Assembly: GCA_034770075.1 (NCBI GenBank)
Contig: CM068385.1
Span: 43,050,721 to 43,114,720 of the forward strand
Direction of reading: 5' to 3'
Source: Aralia elata
Lineage: Eukaryota; Streptophyta; Magnoliopsida; Apiales; Araliaceae
DNA length: 64,000 nt
Shown here: one piece after another, positions 11,247 to 22,044 of the stretch
How positions within the stretch are numbered: position 1 is the first letter of the stretch
Layout: every line of letters starts with the position of its first letter
Made by a program: the position numbers and the translations under genes
The notes under the pieces: model-generated
What the model was told of the DNA's origin: nothing
Database searches by the model: none
Seen by the model: only the letters and a program-made list of their open reading frames with translations

Positions 11247-11655
11247 TGGATCCCCATGAGCCTAGCAGTTCTACGATTCATAAGGCTTCTTCGGGGGGTC
11301 CGCCCTAGTAGTTCAACTTCTGTTGTTCGGACCTCGAAATTAGCATGTTAGCATCGTAGGTTGGCGGACTCGTGCATTTGTCCGGCTCCTGTTGAGCCTG
11401 CTGAGGATGTTGAGGGAGACGATGACATACCAAAGCCTACTGATTTGATTCCACCTCCTCTGAGGCGTACGCTGCCAGGGATTCATATAGAGGTTCCAAA
11501 CTTGTTGGGTTTAGATTTGAGCCAACACCCCTCGACATTCCTCCGCGCTAACGAGGTACATATAATTGTTGTTTGTTTGTTAAGTCATCTTTTAGGATAA
11601 CAATCTTATTCTCTTTTAAATGTCACATATTCCCAAGTTTATTCAGCCACGGGGA
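11247..11655 (+). pseudogene. Plant mobile domain (PMD) pseudogene, exon 1 and start of exon 2
   Basis: A candidate ATG is at 11247 (MDPHEPSSST), but that frame breaks soon after. An open frame from 11361 ends at 11555 with ...FLRANE, directly followed by GT (GTACAT). TTCAG at 11642-11646 ends a plausible 91-base intron. The next nine bases plus 13463 onward continue in phase 0 once the solo LTR is removed (PRG then NWFSVY). Exon 1 is acidic and Pro-rich, as in the variable N-termini of PMD proteins. PMD proteins (MAIN/MAIL type and transposon-borne forms) act in the nucleus in silencing-related roles; which form this is cannot be told. Confidence 0.55.
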
Positions 11656-13457
11656 TGAAAGTTGTATGTATACAAGCCAATCATATTTGATATGATGTAG
11701 CATATACTTTGTAATCTTATTCATTTGTTAAAAGCATATTACTTTATCTACATCGTGCTGTTATATTAAATGTGATAAACCCATAGTTTTGAGCAATGCT
11801 TTTAGAATCATGATGGTGATCATGCTAATGAGATCTAAATTCAAGATAGCTCACAAACTAAAATCGTTCCTAATCGATGGATTACTAAAAAGGCGATTAG
11901 TGAATCCGGATAGATTAGTACATACGTTGCTTGCTCTTATAAAGAGGATGATTGATATCATAATCATTTGTGTGGAGACACTAAAGCAAGTATGTAGGTG
12001 CTTATTAGAGAATAAGTTCACTGAACGTGGCTCGCTAAGGAATACCTAATGGAGTTTTACTCGCCTGTCAATAGGAATTGCTCTAGTGATAGTAGTACAA
12101 GTGATCCTTGGACTTGAGATCATCATAGTATCTTGTGTGTGATGAGTTATACTTTGACATGTTCCTTAAGACCCTTAGGGTATATCAAAAGGTATGATTG
12201 GGTATATTAAGTTATACATGGAGATAGGTGAATGATCAACAAAGAATCTACCACTTCTAGTAAAAGGAGAGAATGTCCTATGTGATTCGACAAATGACGA
12301 CTCAGAAGTCTTTGGCCAAAGCAGAATGAAATTAGAAAGGAGTTTCTAATTTGCATTAATCAGAGTTGTGCATTTGAGAATCGAAATACATATAATTAAA
12401 TAAAATAAGACTTGACAGTAATTTCATGTCTTATATTTAATTGGGACATTGTATGGTAGAAGGATTGAATTGTACGGTAACTATTTACTGAAAGGTTCTT
12501 TTGTGATTAATATTGAAATCTATATTATCTGGAAAGTCGTTGATCGTTAAGAGAGCTTACCCTTACTGTAGAATAAATATTATTTATTTAAATAAATTAA
12601 ATAGTTTAATTTATTTATTTAAATAAGATTAGAATTGTTCTAATTGATTTATTGACAACCGGTTTAATATCGAGAACCTAAAGGGTCACATCGCAAAAGG
12701 AAAATATTTGTTTAAGAAGTAAATGGCATAATTGTAATAATAAGTTAAGTGTATTTAATTTAATCTATGGAGATAGAATAAATTAAATAGCTTAATATTT
12801 ATTATTTAATATTTTGAAAATATTAAATATAAATTAATAAGAGGAGTCTTATTATTATTATTACTATTATTATTATTTAGTTCCTAAAAGGGTTTGGAAA
12901 TTAATTAATAAAAGTACTCTCATAAATTTCTAATTGGATTAGGAGTTTAATTAATTAAAGGAGTTTAATTAAAATAAAAACCCTAATCCTAAATAGTTTA
13001 GGAGGGTTCCCTATATCTATAAATAAAAGGAGTCTTATCATGATTTAGGGTTAGACAGTTACACACTCTTGCATTAGATTGTGGAGAGTACTTACAATTT
13101 CTATAAAGATAGAAACTAGGGTTTTGCCAACACCCATCTTCTTGAATAACTATTCTTCCTTGGTGGATCACCTCTAGAGGCCAAACACTTGGGTGGCTAA
13201 CGTTGATCAAGCAAAGGAATTTAGTCGGTGAAATTCAAGGAGAACGCGAAGGAATTAGAGGTGAACTTGTACCCGAGGAAGCACGGTTCTACGAGGGTAT
13301 AATGTTTAATCTCTATCTCTTTCGTTTATATCGTTAATTGAGCACATAGATTAATCATGGTGATGGTTTGCATAAAATTTTAAAAATTCGATTTTATCGC
13401 GCTTCCGCTTTATTTATGTAATTTGATTGCATGTTCGCGTCATATACAAACCTAACA
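11656..13457 (+). mobile_element. Solo LTR of the TE-C copia family
   Basis: The block starts TGAAAGTTGTATGTATACAAG and ends TACAAACCTAACA. Its length is 1802 bases. It is the reverse complement, with point differences, of the TE-C LTRs at 15145 and 22045. A perfect five-base duplication GGGGA flanks it (11651-11655 and 13458-13462). There is no internal sequence, so it is a solo LTR left by recombination between two LTRs. It includes a TATA box at 13018 and corresponds to the longer right-hand LTR of TE-C, not to the deleted left-hand one. Confidence 0.93.
13018..13025 (+). promoter_or_regulatory. TATA box in the solo copia LTR
   Basis: TATAAATA, also found at the matching place on the minus strand in the right LTR of TE-C (22468-22475), so it is conserved between copies. 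Transcription would run rightward into the PMD pseudogene. Confidence 0.6.
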
Positions 13458-14630
13458 GGGGAAACTGGTTCAGTGTTTACACCATTTATGATTCCCTTAA
13501 TTCGGATTATTGTGAGATGGTGGATTCGTCGGGGTTTCGTCAATTCTTTACCATCATTCCTCGTCGACCTCCATGGGGTTATTTAAGGGCCTTATCTGAG
13601 AGGTGGTTTCATCATACCCAATCCCTTTACCTTCTAGACTTTGAGATGGTGATGACGTCATTAGATTAGCGATATATTATAGGCATTGAGTTCACGGGTC
13701 ATCGAGTGGATCTGGAGGCGCACATCTCCCCTACCACTGTTCATACTTTATTGAGTTTCTCGGCTAGGGATAGGATTTTCAAGGGTCGAAGCATTTATTC
13801 TGGATCATTAGCAGTGGAGGCAATATAAGGAGTATTGACTTAGCCCTTTCCTGCTGACATCTGAGCTCGCGATCGTCTCGTGCGGCGCTTGTTTTTGATT
13901 ATTCTCAGGGGTTGTTTCCTAAGAAATAACTCATCCACCATCCACTTCAGCATTATGGGAGCCTTGAGAGACATGGACGGGATTGGGGATTATGTTTGAG
14001 GCTCTTTCACCTTTGCTTATTTCCTATATGGGATGCGTCTATGCTTCGAGGGTCAGACATATGCTTGTCTTAGCTTCTACCCCTTCCTTCTGGTAGGTTC
14101 TTTCATTTCGTCCTCTTTTTCTCTTTACATTTTCTTTTGTTCTATTTGATCAAATAGTTGCTGTTTGCATTTCAGTTTTGGGTATCTGAGCGGCTTCCTT
14201 GCATGCGACCCATCACTACATTGGGTCTCGACACATATCCCCTGGGTCGACGTTGGCACCACATCACTTTGGCAAAGTCACCGGTTGTAAATAACTTCAC
14301 CCACTGTCGCCTTCAGCAAGAGTTGATCTCGGCAATTGATGTGACCTGGATCCCTTACACTGCTGAGTATCTGATTGAGGGGTATATTAATGGTTATCCG
14401 ATTGGTCCTGAGGTAGCATTATCGACTTGTCGAGTTCCACTGTTGACCTTAGGAGGCTAAGAGCTGTATCTAGGGGAGAGGGCCTTCCGCTGTGTGATCA
14501 AGGAGATTCGTATTCCTTTTCATCCACCACCTTAGAGATTCTAGGTTGTAGATGCACAGATTGTAGAGCTTCTTGTGGAGGGTGATGATGGCCGACAGCT
14601 ATTCGATGGCCCAACACTTCAGATTCTTTC
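13458..14630 (+). pseudogene. PMD pseudogene, rest of exon 2 and exon 3
   Basis: Translation of 13463-14092 gives blocks typical of the plant mobile domain: ALSERWFHHTQS, then FEMVMTSLD, GIEFTGHRVDL and GALRDMDGIGDYV. An intron with GT at 14093 and CAG at 14173-14175 (83 bases) separates it from exon 3, which opens FWVSERLPCMRP and includes WIPYTAEYLIEGY. Both introns are phase 0. Stops interrupt the frame, for example TAG near 13667 and 13827, several of them where Trp would be expected. The 3' remainder lies at 60535 after TE-D. The family assignment rests on recalled motif order. It may be a host gene or a gene carried by a transposon. Confidence 0.72.
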
Positions 14631-14728
14631 TGTAATAACTAGAAATTTTTAGGTCACAATGTAAATGAGAAAATTAAACTAGTAAATACTTTGTAACTTA
14701 TGAAGGATGTGTATGTGATTAAAATGGA

Positions 14729-14735
14729 TATATAT

Positions 14736-14769
<34 letters not shown>
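14729..14769. repeat. (TA)n microsatellite in TE-D 5' LTR
   Basis: A TA run with one interruption. A longer one is at the matching place in the 3' LTR (about 57024-57057), so the repeat was present at insertion and changed length later. Confidence 0.9.
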
Positions 14770-14778
<9 letters not shown>

Positions 14779-15144
14779 ATATTTATTTATAATATTATAT
14801 GTATATATTTATTTATAATATTATGTGTAATAACAAGAAAGCTTTATAACATAATTTATACATATTAGGTATGAGAATTAAATAACCTAAGGGTAATATT
14901 TATTTGAGGTTTACTTAGTATTTAAAATATATACTAAGTGAAACTAAACTTAAGAGATTTATTTTTATATCTCAATTTATTAATTATTTTAAACCTAATT
15001 AAAGCAAGTCTAATCGGGTTATGTAATTAAATCTATATGAGTAATTATTTAAAGTCCAAAGTAAGTAGACTAAAAACCCTAATTAAATAACTAGGGTAGG
15101 GTAAAATAAATGTGTTGGTCATATGATATTTTAAGTGGCCTAAC

Positions 15145-16615
15145 TGTTAGGTTTGCATATTACGCAAGCATGCAATCAAATTACATAAATAGAGCGGAAG
15201 CGTGATAAAACGGATTTTAAAATTTTATACAAACCATCACCATGATCGATCAATGTGCTAAATTAACGATATAAATGAAAGAGAAAGAGAATAAGAATTA
15301 TACCCTCGTAGAACAAAGCTTCCTCGGGTACAAGTTCTATTAATTAATTCCCAATTTCTATTAGGAATTAAATAATAGTAATAGTAATAATAATAATAAG
15401 ACTCCTCTTATTAATTTATATTTAATATTTCTAAAATATTAAATAATAAATATTAAGCTATTTAATTTATTCTATCTCCATAGACTAAATTAAATACACT
15501 TAACTTATTATTACAATTATGTCATTTACTTCTTAAATAAATATTTTTCTTTTTGCGGTGTGACCCTTTAGGTTCTCCATATTAAATCGGTTGTGAGTAA
15601 ATCAATTAGAACAATTCTAATCTTATTTAAATAAATAAATTAAACTATTTAATTCATTTAAATAAATAATATTTATTCTACAATAAGGGTAAGCCCCTTT
15701 AGCGATCAACGACTCTCCAGATAATATAGATTTCAACATTAATCATAAAAGAACCTTTGAGTAAATAGTTATCGTACAATTCAATCCTTCTACCATACAA
15801 TGTCCCAATTTAATATAAGACATGGATTTACTGTCAAGTCTTATTTTATTTAATTATATGTATTTCGATTCCCAAATGTACAACTCTAAATAATGCAAAT
15901 TAGAAACTCCTTTCTAATTTCATTTTTCCTTGGCCAAGGACTACTGAGTTGTCATTTATCGAATCATATAGAACATTCACATCTTTTACTAGACGTGGTA
16001 GTTTCTTTGTTGATCATTCATCTATCTCCATGTACAACTTATTATACCCAATCATACCCTTTGATATACCCCAAAGGTCTTAAGGGACATGTCAAAGTAT
16101 AACTCATCATACACAAGATACTATGATGATCTCAAGTCTAAGGATCACTTGTACTACTATCACTAGAGGAATTCCTATTGACAGGCGAGTAAAACTCCAT
16201 TAGGTATTCCTTAGCGAGTCACGTTCAGCGAACTTATTCTCGAATAAGCACCTACATACTTGCTTTAGTGTCTCCACACAAATGATTATGAGATCAATCA
16301 TCATTTTCCTAAGAGCAAGCAACGTATGTACTAATCTATCCGGATTTACTAATCCCCAATTTAATAATCCAACGATTAGGAACAATTTTAGTTTGTGAGC
16401 TATCTTGAATTTAGATCTCATTAGCATGATCACCATCATGATTCTAAAAGCATTGCTCAAAACTATGGGTTTGTCACATTTAATATAACAGTACCATATA
16501 GATAATATAAAATGCCTTTTAAGAAACTCAATTCTTTTATTAATAAATGAATAAGATTACAAAGTATATGCTACATCATATCAAATATGATTGGCTTGTG
16601 TGCATACTACTTTCA
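15145..16615 (-). repeat. TE-C 3' LTR (left copy), with internal deletion
   Basis: 1471 bases, starting TGTTAGGTTTGCATATT on the + strand and ending ATACTACTTTCA. Compared with the right copy, about 400 bases are missing after ACAAGTTC at about 15336, and the lost part includes the TATA box. In the right copy the same five bases AGTTC occur at both deletion edges (near 22234 and 22640), so a short-homology deletion is likely. Confidence 0.9.
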
Positions 16616-16630
16616 ATCTCCCACTTGCAC
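16616..16630 (-). other. TE-C polypurine tract
   Basis: On the minus strand GTGCAAGTGGGAGAT directly precedes the LTR start TGAAAGTAG. AAGTGGGAGAT is a very common copia polypurine tract. Confidence 0.85.
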
Positions 16631-16639
16631 TAAAGCTAA

Positions 16640-18548
16640 TCGCCATTGTATCTAATACCCTTCTTCTCTAAGTGACGATCATCCTGCCGTTTGGATAAAG
16701 CTTCAGTAAATGGATATGCAATGTTGTTCTTGAAAGTCTACTATCTCTATAGTGACTTTTCTTCTTTCAATGATTCCTCTAATCAAATGAAAGTGCCGCA
16801 ACACATGTTTGAATCTAAGATGAGACTTAGGAACTATTCCTAGTTCTGTGATGAACTTTTCATCCAAACAATCAACTTGCAGCTTCACTTATAGCTATAT
16901 ACTTTGTCTTTGTCACTAAATCAGCAACTCTTTGTTATTTTGGAACCTTTCCAATTCATTGCACCACCATTCAAGGTAACAATTTACCCTAAAGTGGATT
17001 TGTTATCGTCTTGGTCAGTCTGAAAAACTTGAGTCTGTTTAGCCCTCTAGTTTTAATTCAGACCTACCATGAATCATGATCACATCTTCAATACCGGTTA
17101 AGTACTTAAGATGTTTATCACTGTCTTATAGTGATCTTCTCCAGAATATGACTGATCAACATCATGCCTTGTATATTCATTGCATACATGATAGTAACTC
17201 ATGCGATCTCTCTTTAAATTGGAGACAATTTTATAGAGATTCACTCCATGACTCATCATCATGAGACCTCTCTTGGAGTTTTCCATGCTAAACGCCTTTA
17301 ACATCAAATGAATATATGTTCATTAGGTTAAGCCGAACATCCTTTTAAATCTATCTATATAGATTTATATCCCCAATTTATAGGATGCTCCTCCCAAGTT
17401 ATTCATGGAGGAATGTTTAAACAATTTTATCTTTACTGATTGTAGCATTGGTGTGTCATTCCTTATCAGTAATATATCAACATATAATACTAGGAATGTC
17501 ACAGTGCTCCCACTGACCCTTTTGTACACACTAGGTTCATTCTCGTTTTTGATAAAATCAAACTCTTTTGATTGTCTCATCAAAACGAATGTTCCATCTT
17601 TGAGAAGCTTGCTTCAATCCATAAATGGATCATCGTACCTTAAAACATGATTTGCTTCAACCTTTGAAATAAATTCCTCTGGTTGTATCATACATACATT
17701 CTCCTCAAGTCTTCATTGAGGAAGGATGTCTCCACATCTATTTTACCAGATTTCGTAATAAGCTGCAATCACAAGCAAAATCCAAATGGACTTGAGCATT
17801 ACCTAGTAATAAGGTTTTATCACAGTCAACTCCTTGACTTTATTTGAAACCTTTTAAACAGGTCTGGTCTCATAGGTCTCTACCTTGCCAATTGCCCTAG
17901 TCTTTCTCTTAAAGACCCATTTACACCCTCTAGGCACTATGCCTTTCGGTGGAGTAACCAGAGTCTATACTTGGTTCTTATACATGGAGTCCATTTCGGA
18001 TTTTATGGCCATCTGCCATTTCTCTGAGTGTCTTCTACTCATAGTCTCATCGTATATAACTGGATCATCATCCTTTATGATGCGTACCTCATCATCATCC
18101 TCTATGATGAATCCATACCTCCTAGGTATCTTCGGTGCTCTTCCAGATTTACGATTCGGTTGTGGTACAGTAGGTTCTTCTACTTGGTTAGGTACCTGAC
18201 TTTGATCCGGAGTATTTTGTGGTTCTTGAACTTCTTCAAGATATATCTTACTCCCACTGACCCCTTCAAGGATAAACTCCTTTTCCAAAAAGGCAGCGTG
18301 TTTCGCTACAAACATCTTTTGATCAGTAGGATGATAGAAATAATACCCTACAGTTTCTTTAGGGTAACCAACAAATCTACACTTGTCGGATCTAGTCTTT
18401 AGCTTATTTTGCTCAAACCTTTTGACATAAGCTGGACAACCCCAAGTCTTAACATACTTAAGATTTGGTTTCCTCCCTGTCCATATCTCATATGGAGTCT
18501 TTGAGACGGATTTGGTAGGTACCTTGTTAAGTAGATATGCAGCCGTTT
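16640..18548 (-). pseudogene. pol: TE-C pol: end of integrase, reverse transcriptase and RNase H remnants
   Basis: Pieces in two frames can be read. From 18548 the integrase tail (TPYEIWTGRK-like). From 18315 to 17965 a linker ending in an RT N-terminal block (RHSEKWQMAIKSEMDSM). Around 17365-17583 the RT palm. The catalytic box reads LYVDILLI where copia RTs have YVDDILLI, so one Asp codon has been lost by a three-base deletion near 17478. RNase H is represented only by broken pieces at 16640-17300. The polyprotein is frameshifted between 18549 and 18315. Its role would be cDNA synthesis in the cytoplasm. Decay is heavier here than in the gag part. Confidence 0.75.
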
Positions 18549-19952
18549 CTAGGGCATAACCCAGAATGATACTAGAAGGTCGGTAAAACTCATCATAGAA
18601 CGAACCATGTCCAACAATGTTCGATTTCTCCTTTCAGATACACCATTCAACTGTGGCATTCCTGGTGGAGTCCATTGTGAGATTATACCATTTTCTTTGA
18701 GACAATTTAGAAACTCATTGGTCAAGTATTCCCCTCCTCGATTCGATCGAAGAATCTTAATACTCTTACCAGTTTGCTTCTCTACTTCACTTCTGAATTC
18801 TTTGAACCTTTCAAACGACTCCGATTTGTATTTCATTAAATACACATATCCAAATCTAGAATGATCATCAGTGAAAGTAATAAAGTAAGAATACCCTCCT
18901 CTTGCATTCGTTGTCATAGGTCCACATACGTTTGTGTGTACCAACGCTAACAACTCTGTAACTCTTTCTCCTTTTCCAGTAAAAGGAGATTTAGTCATTT
19001 TACCCATGAGACAAGATTCACAAGTTGGATATGATTCGTAATCAGATAGCTCTAAAAGCCCATCTTTATGCAACTTGGATAATCTTGTTTCATTGATATG
19101 ACCAAGTCTACAGTGCCACATAAAGGTATAATTAACATCATCTCTTTTTCTTTTCTTAGTTTGTTCAATTTGAAGTATATTTTCATGCAAGTCAAGTATG
19201 TACAATCCATTCAGTAAGTTCCTAACACCATATAAAACATTTTTATTATAAATAGAACAACTGTTGTTCTTTATTATAATATCAAAACCATCCATATCCA
19301 ATACATAAATTGAAATAATGTTTCTAATGAGTGTCGGAACATAATAACAATTATTTAAACTAATGAACTTGCCTGAAGGCAGTGCTAAACGATAAGTCCC
19401 TACAGCTAATGTAACAACCTTTACTCCATTTCCCACTCGTAGGACGACTTCATCCTTATCCAGCTTTCTACTTCTGCTTAGTCCCTGCACATTATTACAT
19501 ATGTGAGAACTACAGCCGGTATCCAATACCCAAGTAGAATTTTGACTTTCAGAAAAATTAATTTCAATCATGAACAAACCTAGATCGGAAGTCGAAGCTT
19601 CTCCAAGCTTCTTTTGGTCCGCAAGATACTCCTTGCAGTTCCTCTTCCAATGTCCTGGCTTATTGCAATGGTAGCAAATTCCTTTGCTATCTGAATCAGG
19701 TTTCTTTTTATCCTTTCTCTTCGCCTTGCCCTTAGCCTTCTTATTTTTCTTCTTTTCAGAAGATACCTTTGGCCTCTTCCTTTTCTTGGAAGAATCATCC
19801 ACTAGTAAGACTTGGTTCTTGTTGGATGAGAAGTGACCTTCAGCAGTTTTCAGCATGTTAAGTAACTCAGGCACGCTGACGTCCAACTTATTCATGTGAA
19901 AATTCACAACAAATTGTGAGAAGGTGTCCGGGAGTGACTACAAGATCAAATC
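18549..19952 (-). pseudogene. pol: TE-C pol: zinc knuckle, protease and integrase (catalytically altered)
   Basis: A long open stretch (19907 to 18549) in the gag frame holds a Lys-rich segment, a CCHC knuckle (CYHCNKPGHWKRNC), the protease site WVLDTGCSSHICN, the integrase zinc finger (H-X3-H then CESC) and the integrase core. Two core acidic residues are changed: HTNVCGP where HTDVCGP is usual, and LRSNRGGEY where LRSDRGGEY is usual. Both are GAC or GAT to AAC or AAT, a G to A change in the coding strand. The last catalytic Glu (GVSERRNRTL) is present. A stop at 18549 ends the frame at FWVMP. The integrase is therefore expected to be inactive. Confidence 0.85.
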
Positions 19953-20420
19953 TTAGCTTAACTCCCCATCCATCACAAACCCAAGCTGTCCAAGTTGTTC
20001 AATCAGATTGATCATCTTAAGGACATGAGTCTCAACAGCAGTGCCCTCGGTCATACGAGATCGGAAGAGCTCCTTAGATATCTGATATCTAGCAGTCCTA
20101 CTTTGCTCACCATACAACTCTTTGAGGTGCAGCAATATAGTAGGAGCATCCAGAGTTTCATACTGACGCTGAAGCTCATTACTCATAGATGCGAGCATGA
20201 TGCATTGAGCCAAGATTGCATCATCTTGCCACTTTCTGAAAGTAGCAATCTCTTCCTCAAAGGTTGTTTCTGCAACATTTGCAGGGACTGGCGAATTTAG
20301 GACATAAGAAATCTTTTCAGCAGTGAGAACAATTCTCAGATTCCTTAACCAGTCCGTGTAATTCGGTCCGGTCAGTTTGTTAGCATCAAGTATGCTACGC
20401 AGTGATAGTGAGTTTGACAT
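19953..20420 (-). pseudogene. gag: TE-C gag (UBN2-type), broken
   Basis: The start is the ATG at 20420 (MSNSLSLRSILDANKLTG), preferred to upstream in-frame bases because copia gag proteins begin this way. The GPNYTDWLRNLRIVL block and the ELYGEQSR block identify the copia gag (UBN2-like) domain. The frame meets TAA at 19953 (Gln expected) and TAG a few codons later, then remains in frame into the zinc-knuckle region, so gag and pol were one frame. Both stops fit C to T decay of CAA and CAG. Confidence 0.85.
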
Positions 20421-20619
20421 TTTTAAATTCTGCATGTGAAATAGACAACATTTTAGCATACATTCATTTAATTAATTACCAAAATAAATTAGGTCTTTAT
20501 TTTAAATTGGTATCTCCCACTATTTTCATCAAACTATATTACCCTCATTATATAGTTCGGCAAATCTAATTAAAGATTTGCTAGTGAGAATAAGGATCTC
20601 ATTTCAAATGTATATAGCA

Positions 20620-20903
20620 TTGTGTGACACAACAAACTATATATAAATAAATAGGTAGACAACTATTGTCAATTACATCGCTATGTAACTCCTTCTATTT
20701 TGCCTCTTAGATTATTTTGATCAAGTGTGACACATCCGAATCAACATTATCCAAGTTAAGTCCAACCTAGCACTTCCATATATTCGAAAGAAAAACACTG
20801 TCCTTGTGTGACACAACAAAATAACATCGTTCAGGCTATATATAAGCATCAAATGTGATAAAGCAACATCTTAAATATTTAATACTTGCCTTGTGTGACA
20901 CAA
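20620..20903. repeat. Three copies of the dyad TTGTGTGACACAA in the TE-C leader
   Basis: The 13-base dyad occurs at 20620-20632, 20804-20816 and 20891-20903, each followed by CAAA. A weaker version (AAGTGTGACACAT) is at about 20723. The copies sit upstream of the gag start in the RNA leader. Function unknown; hairpin, dimerisation or protein-binding sites are possible. Confidence 0.85.
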
Positions 20904-22030
20904 CAAACTCATATTAAATATTTAATACTCTATCTCTTTACCATGCTAGAAGGCGACGTTCGATTTTCCAAATATCTTTGAACGCTTAGGACTTAATATA
21001 TTACTTTGAGGGGTTTGTTATTATTAGTCTCATCTTGTTTAGCGTGCATGCACATATATATATAAAATACGCGTCATATTATTTTACATGCGAAGCATGT
21101 TGGATAATATATAATATATATATATAGTAAGCATGCACATATAGAATACTATATTCTACCCGGATTGATTATGGACTTTTATTCTAGTTTGGTTCGCTAG
21201 AGCCACCAACTGAACCAAAAGGTCAAACCTAGGGTGCAAGAATTAAATTTAAATATAACTATTACATTTAAACCCGGGCTCCAATACAAACGGGTCTTCA
21301 AGCGCTCCTTGCTCCTTTGTCTCCAGTTTTTCAAAATTAATTCTAACTAGTCTTATTACAGAAATTATTTTACAATAAATAGAAACCTTGATCAGCAGTC
21401 AAGGGGAAGTACATAGGAGGGAGATAGAATTTACATTAAGAAAAATTAGAGAAGACGAGGTACGCAGACCCCATTTATAAAAACTCATTCATTCAAGCAT
21501 CCACTAAAATAAATCCAATCACACATTGGTCAATAGTCCATAATCAGCCCCTATTTATTATCATACATATCTCTATATGTATCAATTAATAACATTCATC
21601 CCATGAATAATAAATCCATTCCATATATGCATTGATATTAATTAATGGGCAAAAGTTTTGCTAATATTTAGTTTTGAAACAAAATAAACTCTTTTATTTT
21701 AATCAAAAACTAAATCCAAATTAAACTCCTTTAATTTTTAACAATCTGAAATTCCATTCCAGATAAAATAAACTCTTTTATCAATTAAATAAACCATTTA
21801 TATTAATTGAGAAAACAAAAAAAATTTCAAAGTATGCACACCGGCGCGGCCGCGCTGCACCCCAGAAATGTTTTCTGGGTTAGGGCGCGACCGCGCTCCA
21901 GAATGAATTGGAAGCGGCGCGGCTGCACCGCGACGCAGATTCAGAAAAATTTTCCCAGCCCAAAAATTCGAACGTTTCAAATATCAATTCATACATGGAA
22001 TCATCAAGATCGATAATTAGCACATGATTA
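20904..22030 (-). other. TE-C untranslated leader, otherwise featureless
   Basis: No credible frame. It holds a TATA/ATAT-rich stretch (21054-21125), a long A/T-rich part (21640-21800) and the GC-rich block at 21837-21945. It lies between the primer site and gag, so it would be transcribed as leader. Confidence 0.6.
21837..21945. repeat. GC-rich repeat block next to the TE-C primer site
   Basis: Three related segments, GGCGCGGCCGCGCTGCACC, GGGCGCGACCGCGCTCCAG and GGCGCGGCTGCACCGCGAC, lie about 35-40 bases apart in an AT-rich leader. An inner inverted pair CCCAGAAA/TTTCTGGG is also present (21863-21880). Confidence 0.8.
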
Positions 22031-22043
22031 GGCTCTAATACCA
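22031..22043 (-). other. TE-C primer binding site
   Basis: On the minus strand TGGTATTAGAGCC follows the LTR end after one base. It matches the initiator tRNA-Met site TGGTATCAGAGC except for one C to T change. Confidence 0.85.
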
Positions 22044-22044
22044 C

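Noticed and set aside
11789..12049. An 86-codon frame present in the solo copia LTR and again in both TE-C LTRs (16200-16460 and 23552-23752)
   Set aside because: It opens at TTG, not ATG, one copy is truncated by a stop, and the copies are alike simply because the LTRs are homologous. No domain is visible.
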